The notes under the pieces were generated by a model. That model saw only the letters and a list, made by a program, of their open reading frames with translations, did not search any database and was not told the DNA's origin. A DNA stretch of 64,000 bases from JACCTH01 sp035253825. GTDB lineage: Bacteria; Actinomycetota; Acidimicrobiia; Spongiisociales; ZC4RG35. The stretch is taken from the NCBI GenBank assembly GCA_035253825.1, contig DATFBM010000003.1, positions 1 to 64,000 of the forward strand, read 5' to 3'. Within the stretch, counting starts at the first letter, position 1; each line of letters starts with the position of its first letter. The translations under genes and the position numbers were made by a program. Shown here one piece after another: positions 23,834 through 33,428 of the stretch.

Positions 23834-25576
23834 TTAGCGGCGCGCTGTTCGGAGGTCGCCCTGTCGGAGAGTGATTCCCTCCCGGTCGGCATACTCGAGC
23901 AGGGGCACGGCGTACTTTCGACTGACGCCGGCTCGGACTCGAAACTCGCTGACTGTGAACGGCGCCTCGAATGAGCGAATCAGGGCGATTACATCGTCGA
24001 TCGACTCCGACAAGTAGACGAGGTCGTCCGAAACCCGGACCAGCTCACCGCTCCGAGTCAAGGCTCGCAACAAGTCCGATGGCAGGCCTGCTTCCCCGAT
24101 CGACGGTGGGGTGAGCGTCCGCAGCCTTTCTTTGATCGGGGGCCAGCGGGGATCAGCGTCGACTTGCTCTTGTTCGATGCCAGCTCGCGAGACGACTGAG
24201 CCGTGGCGATGAAGCATGGAGTTACGGTCGGTCAGCAAACGGGCCAACTCCTCACCAATGGAGAGGGCGCTGGCCAGAGCACCGAGTCCGATTCCGGCCT
24301 CGAGCGGATGGTCGCGGTGATGGGACTCAACCAATCCGACCGCCTTCTCTGTCAGGCGCTCAAGTTCTGCCGGTGAGAAGGCTACTCCGTCGGCTCTGAC
24401 GCCCGCCGTGCTCCCACCCGACCAATTGGTGAGCGAGGAGGCATCGAGGCGCCCGAAATGGGAGACCATGACCTCGGCAATCTCGTCCGCTCCTAGCGGC
24501 AAGGCGCGGCGCAACCTTTGGCCGAGCTCGACAAGCGTGGCCTTCCTTGGCGGCGAAGGCATAAGCACCACTCCCCCCGCTGTGACCCGCTGTCGACCAG
24601 TCTCTCGCAAAATGAACCGATCTCCAGCCTCGACCGGCACTGGCTGCTGAATCTCGATCAATCCCAGGCCATCTGCCAGCAGTCGCAGACTGGCGGAGGT
24701 GGCGAGGGTCCCCAGATAGAGGAGAAAGGAACCCCGCTCGATGAGCTCCGGTTCATACCGGGTTGGGCGGAGGTCGACCAGCCACCTCTGAGCAGGGGTC
24801 AACGTTCCTGGGGCGGCCAATAGCGACCCTCGCCCGACCTCCGTAGCCCCTTGAAGGTTGGCTGCTACCCGGCTATCGGGTTGCACCGAATCAACCGTGC
24901 GATCGTTGGTCTCCAATCCCCTGATCCGAGCGGGCTCGCCGCTCGGCCAGATGATGAGCGTGTCACCGACGGAGAGACCCCCGCCCACCAACGTCCCGGT
25001 GACAACGGTGCCGGCACCGACCACTGTGAAAGCGCGGTCGACCCAGAGCCGGGGTCGCACCCCAGAACGCGGAGCGGCCGGTATCTCTTCGAGCGCATGC
25101 GTCAACTCCGAAAGGCCCGCCGAGGTCAGGGCCGATACCGGAATGATGGACAAGGCCTCGAGGGTCGTGCCTTGAAGCTTCACCCGGACCTCTTCGACCA
25201 GGTTGCGGGTTGTCTCAGGATCGACCAGATCCGACTTGGTCAGGGCCACCACCCCCTGGCTGACACCCAGGAGATCGAGGATGGCGAGATGTTCTTCGGA
25301 CTGCGGCTTCCAGCCCTCGTTGGCCGCCACGACGAACAGGACCGCATCGACCGGGCCCACCCCGGTGAGCATGTTGCCGATGAACCGTCGATGCCCCGGG
25401 ACGTCGACAAAGGAAATCCTTCGGCCGTCGGCCAAATCCATCCAGGCAAACCCCAGGTCGATGGTGAGCCCCCGGCGCTTCTCTTCCTCCCACCGATCGG
25501 GATCGCGACCGGTGAGGGCTTGGATCAGAGTCGATTTGCCGTGGTCGACGTGCCCGGCGGTGGCGACTACTGCCAC
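23834..25576 (-). CDS. selB: Selenocysteine-specific elongation factor SelB
   Basis: A 580-aa protein. The N-terminal GTPase domain has ATAGHVDHGKSTL, RGLTIDLGFAW, DVPGHRRFIGNM and LTKSDLVD. EF-Tu-like domains 2-3 follow, and the C-terminal part has winged helices (ending SEFRVRAGVSRKYAVPLLEY) that bind the SECIS hairpin. It delivers Sec-tRNA to UGA codons such as that in the FDH gene at 10199. It overlaps the selA stop by 10 bp and is 17 bp from tRNA-Sec. Confidence 0.97.
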   Translation of the reverse strand: MAVVATAGHVDHGKSTLIQALTGRDPDRWEEEKRRGLTIDLGFAWMDLADGRRISFVDVPGHRRFIGNMLTGVGPVDAVLFVVAANEGWKPQSEEHLAILDLLGVSQGVVALTKSDLVDPETTRNLVEEVRVKLQGTTLEALSIIPVSALTSAGLSELTHALEEIPAAPRSGVRPRLWVDRAFTVVGAGTVVTGTLVGGGLSVGDTLIIWPSGEPARIRGLETNDRTVDSVQPDSRVAANLQGATEVGRGSLLAAPGTLTPAQRWLVDLRPTRYEPELIERGSFLLYLGTLATSASLRLLADGLGLIEIQQPVPVEAGDRFILRETGRQRVTAGGVVLMPSPPRKATLVELGQRLRRALPLGADEIAEVMVSHFGRLDASSLTNWSGGSTAGVRADGVAFSPAELERLTEKAVGLVESHHRDHPLEAGIGLGALASALSIGEELARLLTDRNSMLHRHGSVVSRAGIEQEQVDADPRWPPIKERLRTLTPPSIGEAGLPSDLLRALTRSGELVRVSDDLVYLSESIDDVIALIRSFEAPFTVSEFRVRAGVSRKYAVPLLEYADREGITLRQGDLRTARR

Positions 25577-26889
25577 GCGGCTCTGAGAGCGGCGACGACC
25601 AATCCATCCTCAGACGGAGGAACGGCCCGGAGGTCGATGAGGACCCTCCCCGCCTCCCGCCGCGCCAGGATGGGCGTCGGGCCCCGCAGGAGGGCGAAGA
25701 ACACGTCGGGTCGATCGATGACGAGAACCGGGGAAGGGATTCCCGCTCCTGGCACCGATCCCGCTCCTGGCACCGAGGCTGACTCGGCGATGACGCTTTG
25801 GACCCCGCTCTGCGAGCGAAGCCCTTCGAGCCTCCCCTCTAGATCGCGGTAAGAGATGGAGGCCATCGACCAGAAGGGGATCTCGTGGCCTCGCCCGTCC
25901 GCATACATCTCGGCGGTGACAGAGAGAGCAGCGGCGGTGGGACCGTCGATGCGCAGCGCCCGGGCCAGAGGGTGTCGCTTCACTCGCTCGATCAGTGCCT
26001 TCCTACCGACGACGATCCCGGCCTGCGGACCTCCGAAGAGCTTGTCTCCCGAAAAGAGCACCAAATCGGCCCCGGCCCGGATCGACTGCCTCACTCCCGG
26101 CTCGGTGCCCAGCCAGACTGGGGGCGGACCAGCGAGCCAGGGAGTGGTCTCATCCAGGAGTCCCGATCCAACATCGAAGACCAGCGGCAGATCGAGCTCG
26201 CGGCTGAGCGCGGCAAGCTCTTGAACGGTCGCCTCCTCGGCGAAACCTGTGATCCGGTAGTTGGAGGGATGCACCTTGAGAAGAGAGCCAGCCGACTCTC
26301 CGATGGCCGACCGATAGTCGGAGATCCTGGTCCGGTTGGTGGTGCCCACCTCTCGCAGAATCGCTCCTCCGGCGGCGACGACCTCGGGGAGCCGATAGCT
26401 GCCCCCGATCTCGATGAGCTCACCACGCGAGATGATGACCTCCCGGCCCGAAGCCAGTGCGGCCAGCACCAGCACCAGAGCGCTGGCGTTGTTGTTGACG
26501 ACCAAGGCGGACTCAGCTCCGGCAGATGACGCCAGGAGATCTAGGAGATAGCCGGTACGACGTCCCCGCTCTCCGGATCGCAGATCGAGCTCCAGGTTGC
26601 TGTATCCGGTGGCGGCCGTCCTGGCCGCCTCCGCCGCCTCGGGGGCGAGGGGGGCCCGACCGAGATTGGTGTGGAGCAGGACGCCGGTGGCGTTGATCAC
26701 CGGGCCGAGGCGGTCGAGAACCATTCCTTCCAAGCGGATCCGAGCGGCGGCTGCGAAATCTTCTTCAAGTCCGTCCCGAGCGCGGTCGAGGGCCGCGCGA
26801 GCCGCATCGACCACAGCTTTTCGGGGGAGAGGCCACTCCCCGAGTTCTGTGACGAATTGATCGACGGACGGCAGATGACGGCGTTCCAT
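25567..26889 (-). CDS. selA: L-seryl-tRNA(Sec) selenium transferase SelA
   Basis: A 440-aa PLP enzyme. Marks are INATGVLLHTNLGRAPL, NNNASAL, GTTNRT, and the PLP lysine in FSGDKLFGGPQAG (Lys283). It converts Ser-tRNA(Sec) to Sec-tRNA(Sec) using selenophosphate. An 18-bp exact tandem duplication at 25741-25776 repeats six residues (SVPGAG) in a loop near residue 375. The gene is divergent from the dimethylglycine dehydrogenase gene (41 bp apart). Confidence 0.96.
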   Translation of the reverse strand: MERRHLPSVDQFVTELGEWPLPRKAVVDAARAALDRARDGLEEDFAAAARIRLEGMVLDRLGPVINATGVLLHTNLGRAPLAPEAAEAARTAATGYSNLELDLRSGERGRRTGYLLDLLASSAGAESALVVNNNASALVLVLAALASGREVIISRGELIEIGGSYRLPEVVAAGGAILREVGTTNRTRISDYRSAIGESAGSLLKVHPSNYRITGFAEEATVQELAALSRELDLPLVFDVGSGLLDETTPWLAGPPPVWLGTEPGVRQSIRAGADLVLFSGDKLFGGPQAGIVVGRKALIERVKRHPLARALRIDGPTAAALSVTAEMYADGRGHEIPFWSMASISYRDLEGRLEGLRSQSGVQSVIAESASVPGAGSVPGAGIPSPVLVIDRPDVFFALLRGPTPILARREAGRVLIDLRAVPPSEDGLVVAALRAAWQ

Positions 26890-26930
26890 ATGAGGGTTAC
26901 ATTCTCGCCCTGTGAGCGAGAGGTTGTGAA

Positions 26931-29438
26931 ATGAGTGATCTGCCCACCAGTGCCCGGGTGGTTGTGATCGGGGCCGGGATTGTCGGTAACTCCGTGGTCG
27001 GCCATCTAGCCGAACTGGGTTGGCGTGACATCGTCCAGATCGACAAGGGACCTCTACCCAACCCGGGGGGGTCGACGGGCCATGCCTCCAACTTCATTTA
27101 TCCGGTGGACCACAACAAAGAGATGGCGATGTTGACCCTCGACAGTCAGCGCCAGTACGAGGCGATGGGGGTCAATGTCACCTGTGGCGGACTCGAGGTG
27201 GCACGCACCCCCGAGCGCATGGAGGAGCTCCGTCGGCGGATGGGATCGGCCAAGAACTGGGATATAGAGGCTCATCTCGTGAGCCCCAGCGAGATTAAGG
27301 AGCTCGTCCCCTTCATCAACGAGCAGATCCTTCTCGGCGGTGCCTATTTCCCGACCGTTTCTGCCGTCGACTCGTTACGAGCCGGCACCATCTTTCGCGA
27401 GAACGCCCATGGGGCCGGTGCCCTGCAGACGTTCGCCAACCTCGAAGTTCTCGGTCTCGAAACCAAGCGAGAGAGGATCGAGGCCGTCGTCACCGATCGG
27501 GGCCGGATCGAGGCCGACTATGTCGTCATCGCCTGCGGTGTTTGGAGCCCCCGCATCGCCCGCATGGCCGGAGCCACTATCCCCCTGACTCCGGCGGTTC
27601 ATCAGATGATCGACGTGGGCCCGATCCCCATCCTCCAGGACTCCGGCAAGGAACTGGCGTTTCCGATCGTGCGCGACATGGACGTCTACATGTATGAGCG
27701 GCAGACCGGAGGCTCGATGGAGGTGGGCTCATATGCCCACCGCCCGATCTTTCATCATCCCGACGAGATCCCCTCGCTGGCGGCCGCCCGGCTGTCGCCG
27801 ACCGAACTTCCCTTCACCGACGCCGATTTCGACGAGCAAATGGAAGACGCCCTCGAGTTGATGCCCGAGATTCTCTCCACCGCCGAGATCAAGTACGCCA
27901 TAAATGGATTGCTTTCGCTAACCCCCGACGCCATGCCCTTGATCGGGGAGACGGTCGAGGTCGAGAACCTGTGGTCGGCAGCGGCGATTTGGATCAAGGA
28001 AGGGCCGGGTACCGGTCGGGCGGTGGCCGAGTGGATGACCCATGGCTACCCCGAACTCGACCCTCACGCTTCCGATATCGCCCGTTTCTATCCCTACGCC
28101 CGCACCGAGCATCACGTCCGCGCCCGTTGCTCGGAACACTTCAACAAGACCTACGGGATCGTCCACCCCCGCGAGCAATGGGCCACCGAGCGCGACAAAC
28201 GAGTCGCTCCCTTCCATATCCGCACCCAGGCGCTGGGCGCCACCTACTTCGAAGCCGGTGGTTGGGAGCGTCCCCACTGGTACGAGTCCAATGCCGGCTT
28301 GATCGAAGAGTTCGCAGTCGAGGATCGGCCCCATGAATGGGACCGCCGCTGGTGGTCCCCGATCCAAAACGGAGAGCACCTGGCGATGCGGGAGCGGGTG
28401 GGGATGGTGGACCTCTCCCCTTTCGTGATCTTCGACTTCACGGGTCCTGGAGCCCTCCCGTACCTCCAGCACATGGCGTTGAACAATGTCGACGTCAGGG
28501 TCGGTCGTTCGGTGTATACGCCGCTTTTGACCGAGTCGGGTGGATTCAAGGCCGACCTGACCATCCTTCGTCTGGCCGACGAGCACTTCCGCGTCATCAC
28601 CGGAGCCTTCGACGGTCCTCGCGACAAGCATTGGTTCCGCCGGCATCTTCCTCCCGACGGCTCCGTGCAAATGGTCGATCTCACATCGGCGTTGGTCACC
28701 ATCGGGGTGTGGGGACCGCGGGCTCGCGACCTGGTGCAGTCGCTGACCGATCACGACCTCTCCAACGAGGCATTTCCCTACGGCTCGACCGAAGCGGTCG
28801 ACTTCGGTTCGATCAACGCCCGGCTGTTTCGGATCTCCTACGTGGGCGACCTCGGGTGGGAGATCTATGTGCCGGCCGAACAGGGTCTGCCGATGTGGGA
28901 TCGGCTCTGGCAAGCAGGTCAGGACCTGGGAGTGGTGCCGGTGGGAGCAGGCGTCTATGGAACCACCGGTCGTCTCGAAAAGGGGTACCGACTAATGGGG
29001 GCGGAGCTGGAGAGCGAGTTCAACCCCGTCGAGGCCGGCCTCGCCCGAGCGAAAGTGAAGGCGGCCGAGTTCATCGGCAAGGAGGCGTATCTCAAAGCTC
29101 GAGAGACGCCGGTGACGGCCACGTTGTGCACGCTCACGGTGGAAGATCACATGTCGAAACGAGATGGGATCAAGCGCTACATGACCGGGCGGGAACCGAT
29201 CACGACGGTCTCGGGAGAGAGAATCGTCGACGAGAAGGGGCGGCCGTCTTACGTCACCTCGGCCGGAGCCGGGCCTTCGGTGGGCAAGTATCTACTGCTG
29301 GCCTATCTACCGCCCGAACACGCCATGGTCGACACCGAGTTGGCAGTCATGTATATGGACGAGCTCTACCCGGTCAAGGTTGCCGTCGCCGGTTCGACTC
29401 CTCTCTTCGATCCCGATGACAAACGGATGAAGGTGTAG
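26931..29438 (+). CDS. Dimethylglycine dehydrogenase/oxidase-type FAD-GcvT fusion enzyme
   Basis: An 835-aa protein. The N-terminal FAD domain (about 1-420) starts VVVIGAGIVGNSVVGHLAELGW and has GPLPNPGGSTGHAS and TPDAMPLIGE. The C-terminal GcvT-like folate-binding domain (about 430-830) includes HMALNNVDVRVG and GDLGWEIYVP. The architecture and N-terminus closely resemble Arthrobacter dimethylglycine oxidase and mammalian DMGDH, which demethylate dimethylglycine and load the C1 unit onto THF. A GAGAGG ribosome binding site precedes the ATG at 26931. The etfBA pair at 31744-33428 makes an ETF-linked dehydrogenase plausible. Sarcosine is an alternative substrate. Confidence 0.9.
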   Translation: MSDLPTSARVVVIGAGIVGNSVVGHLAELGWRDIVQIDKGPLPNPGGSTGHASNFIYPVDHNKEMAMLTLDSQRQYEAMGVNVTCGGLEVARTPERMEELRRRMGSAKNWDIEAHLVSPSEIKELVPFINEQILLGGAYFPTVSAVDSLRAGTIFRENAHGAGALQTFANLEVLGLETKRERIEAVVTDRGRIEADYVVIACGVWSPRIARMAGATIPLTPAVHQMIDVGPIPILQDSGKELAFPIVRDMDVYMYERQTGGSMEVGSYAHRPIFHHPDEIPSLAAARLSPTELPFTDADFDEQMEDALELMPEILSTAEIKYAINGLLSLTPDAMPLIGETVEVENLWSAAAIWIKEGPGTGRAVAEWMTHGYPELDPHASDIARFYPYARTEHHVRARCSEHFNKTYGIVHPREQWATERDKRVAPFHIRTQALGATYFEAGGWERPHWYESNAGLIEEFAVEDRPHEWDRRWWSPIQNGEHLAMRERVGMVDLSPFVIFDFTGPGALPYLQHMALNNVDVRVGRSVYTPLLTESGGFKADLTILRLADEHFRVITGAFDGPRDKHWFRRHLPPDGSVQMVDLTSALVTIGVWGPRARDLVQSLTDHDLSNEAFPYGSTEAVDFGSINARLFRISYVGDLGWEIYVPAEQGLPMWDRLWQAGQDLGVVPVGAGVYGTTGRLEKGYRLMGAELESEFNPVEAGLARAKVKAAEFIGKEAYLKARETPVTATLCTLTVEDHMSKRDGIKRYMTGREPITTVSGERIVDEKGRPSYVTSAGAGPSVGKYLLLAYLPPEHAMVDTELAVMYMDELYPVKVAVAGSTPLFDPDDKRMKV

Positions 29439-29460
29439 GCGGCTCTCCAGTAGGCGGTCG

Positions 29461-30093
29461 CTACTCGGCTAGGACCCCCGGGTTTAGGGCGTACGTGCCC
29501 ATGAGGCTGGCCTGGTCGAGGATGTGCCCCTCTATGGCCTCGAGCAACTCAGCGGCCTCGAATGAACCATCGACCGAAGCGCGCTCTGTATCCAAGGCGT
29601 AGACGGTGAAGGTGTAGTGGTGGAGCCGCTCGTCGTTCCAGGGTGGACAGGGGCCGTCGTAACCGAAGTAGTCGCCTTCCATCTCGGCATCTCCGGCAAA
29701 CCAGCCGGTATAGGAATTGAGCCCGTGCCTCCCGCCTCCGGGCGCCCCCGGACCGGGTTTACCTCGTGCAGTCACGCCCTGGGAGTGGGACCCGGCCCCG
29801 ATCTCGCTCGTCGAAGGCGGTAGGTCAACCAGCAGCCAGTGGTAGAAGTTCACCCGGGGCAGGTCGGCTGGAACGGTTCGCCCCTCTTGGTTGACATCGG
29901 TGCCCACGCTCGGGACGTCAGGGTCGACGGCGACGATGGCGAACGACCGCGTCGCAGCCGGTGCCCCGCTCCAACGGAGGTGAGGATTGCGGTTGCCGGC
30001 AAAACGAATATGCGACTCGGGGTCGGGCTCGGCAAAGGCAAATTCGGACGGAATCGGCTTACCTGGCGATATCGAGTTGCTGGTCAGCTCCAT
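29461..30093 (-). CDS. PEBP (YbhB/YbcL-type) family protein
   Basis: A 210-aa phosphatidylethanolamine-binding-protein fold: NPHLRWSGAPAATRSFAIVAVDPDVP, FYHWLLVDLP, GYDGPCPPWNDERLHHYTFTVYAL. This form is longer than E. coli YbhB (about 160 aa) by an insertion around GTDVNQEGRTVPADL and by its N-terminus. The ligand is unknown. It runs opposite to the dimethylglycine dehydrogenase gene. Confidence 0.88.
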   Translation of the reverse strand: MELTSNSISPGKPIPSEFAFAEPDPESHIRFAGNRNPHLRWSGAPAATRSFAIVAVDPDVPSVGTDVNQEGRTVPADLPRVNFYHWLLVDLPPSTSEIGAGSHSQGVTARGKPGPGAPGGGRHGLNSYTGWFAGDAEMEGDYFGYDGPCPPWNDERLHHYTFTVYALDTERASVDGSFEAAELLEAIEGHILDQASLMGTYALNPGVLAE

Positions 30094-30131
30094 CCTCCAA
30101 CCATAAGCAATCGGCGGCGGCTAAGGGACCA

Positions 30132-30167
30132 CCCCCCTCCCGGCTTCGCCGGTTCTCCTGAGGGGGG
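30132..30167. promoter_or_regulatory. Strong GC-rich hairpin in a divergent intergenic region
   Basis: The arms CCCCCCTC and GAGGGGGG enclose a second perfect stem CCGGC/GCCGG with a TTC loop. It lies between the divergent PEBP and DUF2079 genes, so it would be in a 5' leader and not after a gene; no T-tract follows. Its role is unknown; it could also be a dispersed repeat. Confidence 0.45.
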
Positions 30168-30226
30168 GAAATGGGAGGGGGAAATTGGTCCGGAATCGGC
30201 GACTCGAGGCCGAGAATTGAAAGCTG

Positions 30227-31720
30227 ATGAAGCACGCCAAGGTCGAGCTACAAATGCCCCCAGCGCCGGCGGCCGAGGCCCACGCCAACGTGGCCTACTC
30301 GGAACCGAAGGTCGACTGGCCCGATCTCTTCATCTGGGTCGCCCTGGGCCTCTTCTTCCTAGTCACGACGAGAGACCTCCTCGCCCTGCACAACAATTTC
30401 TGGACCTTCGACTACGACCTCGGGATATTCGACCAAGCCGTCTGGCTCCTGTCACGGGGCGAAGGGTTCATCACCGTGCGAGGTCTCGAGGTATTCGGCC
30501 ACCACGGTTCTCTTGCCCTCTACCTACTGGTCCCCTTCTACTGGCTGGGAGCTGGGCCCAACTTTCTCAACGTGGTCATGGTCTTGGCCATCTGTTTTGG
30601 TGGATGGGTGCTCTTTACGTACGGACGAAAGCTGCTTGGGAATGCCTGGTGGGCGCTCCTCCTGGCGGTGGCGTTTCTCCTCCACTTCACCAACAGCTGG
30701 CAGGTACGGGAGACCTTTCATCCCGAAGTAGTGGCGATGGCGCCGTTGATGGCGGGCTATGCCGCCGCCCGAGATCAGCGGTGGCGGGCCTTCGGGATCT
30801 GGATGGCGCTGGCAATCACCTGGAAGGAGGACGTCGCACTGGCAATCCTGATGGTGGGGATGCTCCTCGTGATCCGGGGCTTCCGCCGCCCCGGCTGGAT
30901 AACCATCTTCTCGTCGCTCGCCTATTTCGTTTTGGTCACCCGCCTCCTGATCCCCGCCTTCTCGGATGGGGTGGTGTTTTACGAGAATTTCTACGGCGAT
31001 CTCGGCTCCAGCCCCGTGGACATCGCCCGGACCGCTCTGACAGATCCGACAGTCGTCAGTGGCACGCTCGGCGAGCACGACTTCTTCGGCTACGTCCGTG
31101 ATCTCCTGGCCCCCTTTGCTTTCGTGCCGCTCTTGTCTCCCCTGACTCTTCTGATCGCCGTTCCTCAGGTTCTGGCCAATCTCCTCACGGTTGTCGATTG
31201 GACGCAGAATCTTCGAGTTCATTACGCGGCGATGCCGCTAGCGGCTGCCTCCCTGGCAATGGTCGAGGGAGTTAGCAGGCTCCGGCGAAGCGGGCTGCAG
31301 AGATTCGCCTTGGGGGCCGTCGCCGCCATGTCGCTGGCCACGGCGGTCGCCTGGGGGACCCTGCCGTTCGGGGTCGAATACGACCGCGGTATCTGGCCCA
31401 TCTATGGGAACGACCGTCGTCCGCTGCTGGAAGCAGCCGTGGGCATGCCCGAGCCCACAGCCAGCGTCACCTCCACCTACAACCTGACTCCGCACCTCAC
31501 TCACCGGAAGGCGATCTACACCTGGCCCAATCCCTGGCGGGCCCTGCACTGGGGAACCGGGACCGAGCAACCTCCTGACCCCTCCGTTATCGAGTGGCTG
31601 GTGATCGACAAAACGGTGCTCGGCGACTCGGTAGCCGAGTTCGAGACGGTCATCGCCGAGGAGTCGTGGGACGTCCTGATGGACGAGAGTGGCGTCTTCG
31701 TGGCCAGACGCGTTCCCTAG
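30227..31720 (+). CDS. DUF2079 polytopic membrane protein
   Basis: A 497-aa protein with about eight to ten hydrophobic segments in the first ~380 residues and a soluble C-terminal part. NNFWTFDYDLGIFDQAVWLL and ETFHPEVVAMAPL are typical of DUF2079, a family related to GT-C-type glycosyltransferases of actinobacteria and cyanobacteria. The catalytic role is not established. It ends 23 bp before etfB. Confidence 0.87.
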   Translation: MKHAKVELQMPPAPAAEAHANVAYSEPKVDWPDLFIWVALGLFFLVTTRDLLALHNNFWTFDYDLGIFDQAVWLLSRGEGFITVRGLEVFGHHGSLALYLLVPFYWLGAGPNFLNVVMVLAICFGGWVLFTYGRKLLGNAWWALLLAVAFLLHFTNSWQVRETFHPEVVAMAPLMAGYAAARDQRWRAFGIWMALAITWKEDVALAILMVGMLLVIRGFRRPGWITIFSSLAYFVLVTRLLIPAFSDGVVFYENFYGDLGSSPVDIARTALTDPTVVSGTLGEHDFFGYVRDLLAPFAFVPLLSPLTLLIAVPQVLANLLTVVDWTQNLRVHYAAMPLAAASLAMVEGVSRLRRSGLQRFALGAVAAMSLATAVAWGTLPFGVEYDRGIWPIYGNDRRPLLEAAVGMPEPTASVTSTYNLTPHLTHRKAIYTWPNPWRALHWGTGTEQPPDPSVIEWLVIDKTVLGDSVAEFETVIAEESWDVLMDESGVFVARRVP

Positions 31721-31743
31721 CTGGAGCCGATACCGTTGCTGGG

Positions 31744-32508
31744 GTGAAGATCCTGGTCTGCGTCAAGCGAGTTCCCGCTCCCGGGGCGCGCATCAACCTC
31801 GCCCCTGATTCCCGGTCGATCGACGCCCGACATCTGTCTTTCACGGTCAGCCCTCATGAAGAATGCGCGGTCGAGGAAGCCATTCGTCTCAAAGAGTTAC
31901 AGGGGGGATCGGTCACCATCCTCACCCTGGGAAATGCTGAGGCCGAAGAGCAGCTTCGCTACGCGATCTCAGTCGGAGCCGATGAAGCGGATCTGATCAC
32001 CGCCGACGAAATCGACATCGACCCGCAGGCGACCGCCTCCGCCTTGAGCGAGCGCATCACCGAACTCGAGGGTGCAAGCGATCCTTTCGACCTGATCCTG
32101 GTCGGGAATGAGTCGGCCGATGCCGGTGGATATCAAGTGGGTGTTCGGATAGCTCATGCCCTCGGCCGGCCCGTCATTAGCGGGATCAAGGGGCTCAAAG
32201 TCGAGGATCAAACGATCGAGGCGCGAAGGGAGATAGACGGAGGGTTTGAGATCTATCGCCTACCGCTCCCGGCCATCGTGGCGGTCAAGGAAGGTATCAA
32301 CCTCCCCCGTTATCCCACCCTGCCGGGTCGCCTTCGAGCGAAAAAAGCAGAGGTCAGGAAAGTCGCTTATCAGCTGAAGAGGGGAGGATTGACCATGGTT
32401 TCCCTTGCTACTCCGGTCGAGCAACAGACGGCCACCCGAGTCTTGGGCCGGGGAGCCGAAGCCGCACCAGCGGTAGTCGATCTCTTCGAGGAGCTCGGGC
32501 TCCTGTGA
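31744..32508 (+). CDS. etfB: Electron transfer flavoprotein beta subunit
   Basis: A 254-aa protein starting at a GTG (KILVCVKRVPAPGARI). It has the EtfB features NPHEE-like region (SPHEECAVEEAIRLKE), GADEADLI, ESADAGGYQVG and a C-terminal recognition segment. With EtfA it accepts electrons from flavin dehydrogenases such as dimethylglycine dehydrogenase and passes them to the quinone pool. The longer in-frame reading upstream would overlap the DUF2079 gene, so the GTG at 31744 is preferred. It overlaps etfA by 4 bp (GTGA). Confidence 0.93.
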   Translation: MKILVCVKRVPAPGARINLAPDSRSIDARHLSFTVSPHEECAVEEAIRLKELQGGSVTILTLGNAEAEEQLRYAISVGADEADLITADEIDIDPQATASALSERITELEGASDPFDLILVGNESADAGGYQVGVRIAHALGRPVISGIKGLKVEDQTIEARREIDGGFEIYRLPLPAIVAVKEGINLPRYPTLPGRLRAKKAEVRKVAYQLKRGGLTMVSLATPVEQQTATRVLGRGAEAAPAVVDLFEELGLL

Positions 32509-33428
32509 GCAGGGTCCTGGTTCTTGTCGGCGAGTCCGAAGAGCTCGACCGCCAGGCATTATCGCTGGCGTCCACCCTCGGCTCAGTCGAGCTGGTGTCG
32601 GTTGGCCCGACCAAAATCGGAGGAGCCGACAAGGCATGGCAGATCGAAAGCCCGGTCCTCTCCGACTACGCCCCGGAAGCCATCGCCGAGAGCTTGGCCC
32701 AGCTGATTGGACAGGAACTGCCTTCGGCAGCCATCGCTTCCGGCACCGAGCGCAATAACGAGATCATGGCGCATCTGGCGGCGCTGCTCGACCTGCCGCT
32801 CGCCACCAACGTCCTCACCGTTAGTGCCGACAGCGAGGACTGGCGGCTCACCAGGGTGCGCTGGGGAGGGAGCCTGATCGAGGAGGCCACCCTTTCAGCT
32901 TTTCTCAAGCTTCTGACGGTGGCACCCCATTCGCAGCCCGTGTGGGAGGGATCCGGAACGCCTGCTCTTGAGATATTCGAACCGGAGTTGGGAGACGAGT
33001 TGGGTAGAACGCGGGTCCGAGAACGGGTGACCCTTGACGAAGGGATCACCCTCACGACGGCGCCGGTGATCGTGAGCGGCGGGCGCGGGGTGGGCTCGGC
33101 GGAAGGATTCGCCGTGCTCGAGGAACTTGCCGGCCTTCTCGGGGGGGCGGTTGGGTGCTCGCGAGTGGTGACCAACAACGGATGGCGATCGCATCGGGAC
33201 CAGGTGGGGCAAACGGGCACCAGGGTGGCACCCCAGCTCTACATGGCCTGCGGGATCTCGGGCGCGATCCAGCATTGGGTGGGGATGATGGCGGCCAAGA
33301 AAGTGTTGGCAATCAACACCGATCCCGAGGCTCCGATGGTGACCAAGGCCGACTACGCCGTGATCGGAGATCTCCACGAAGTGCTTCCCGCCATCATCGC
33401 CGAGATCAGACGGCGCCAGGAGAACTGA
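32505..33428 (+). CDS. etfA: Electron transfer flavoprotein alpha subunit
   Basis: A 307-aa protein. The C-terminal FAD domain has VIVSGGRGVGSAEGF, VGQTGTRVAPQLYMACGISGAIQH and INTDPEAPM, the EtfA signatures. It forms a heterodimer with EtfB. The nearest clear electron donor in the window is the dimethylglycine dehydrogenase at 26931-29438. The start is GTG, and the stop overlaps the next gene's ATG by 1 nt (TGATG). Confidence 0.95.
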   Translation: MSRVLVLVGESEELDRQALSLASTLGSVELVSVGPTKIGGADKAWQIESPVLSDYAPEAIAESLAQLIGQELPSAAIASGTERNNEIMAHLAALLDLPLATNVLTVSADSEDWRLTRVRWGGSLIEEATLSAFLKLLTVAPHSQPVWEGSGTPALEIFEPELGDELGRTRVRERVTLDEGITLTTAPVIVSGGRGVGSAEGFAVLEELAGLLGGAVGCSRVVTNNGWRSHRDQVGQTGTRVAPQLYMACGISGAIQHWVGMMAAKKVLAINTDPEAPMVTKADYAVIGDLHEVLPAIIAEIRRRQEN

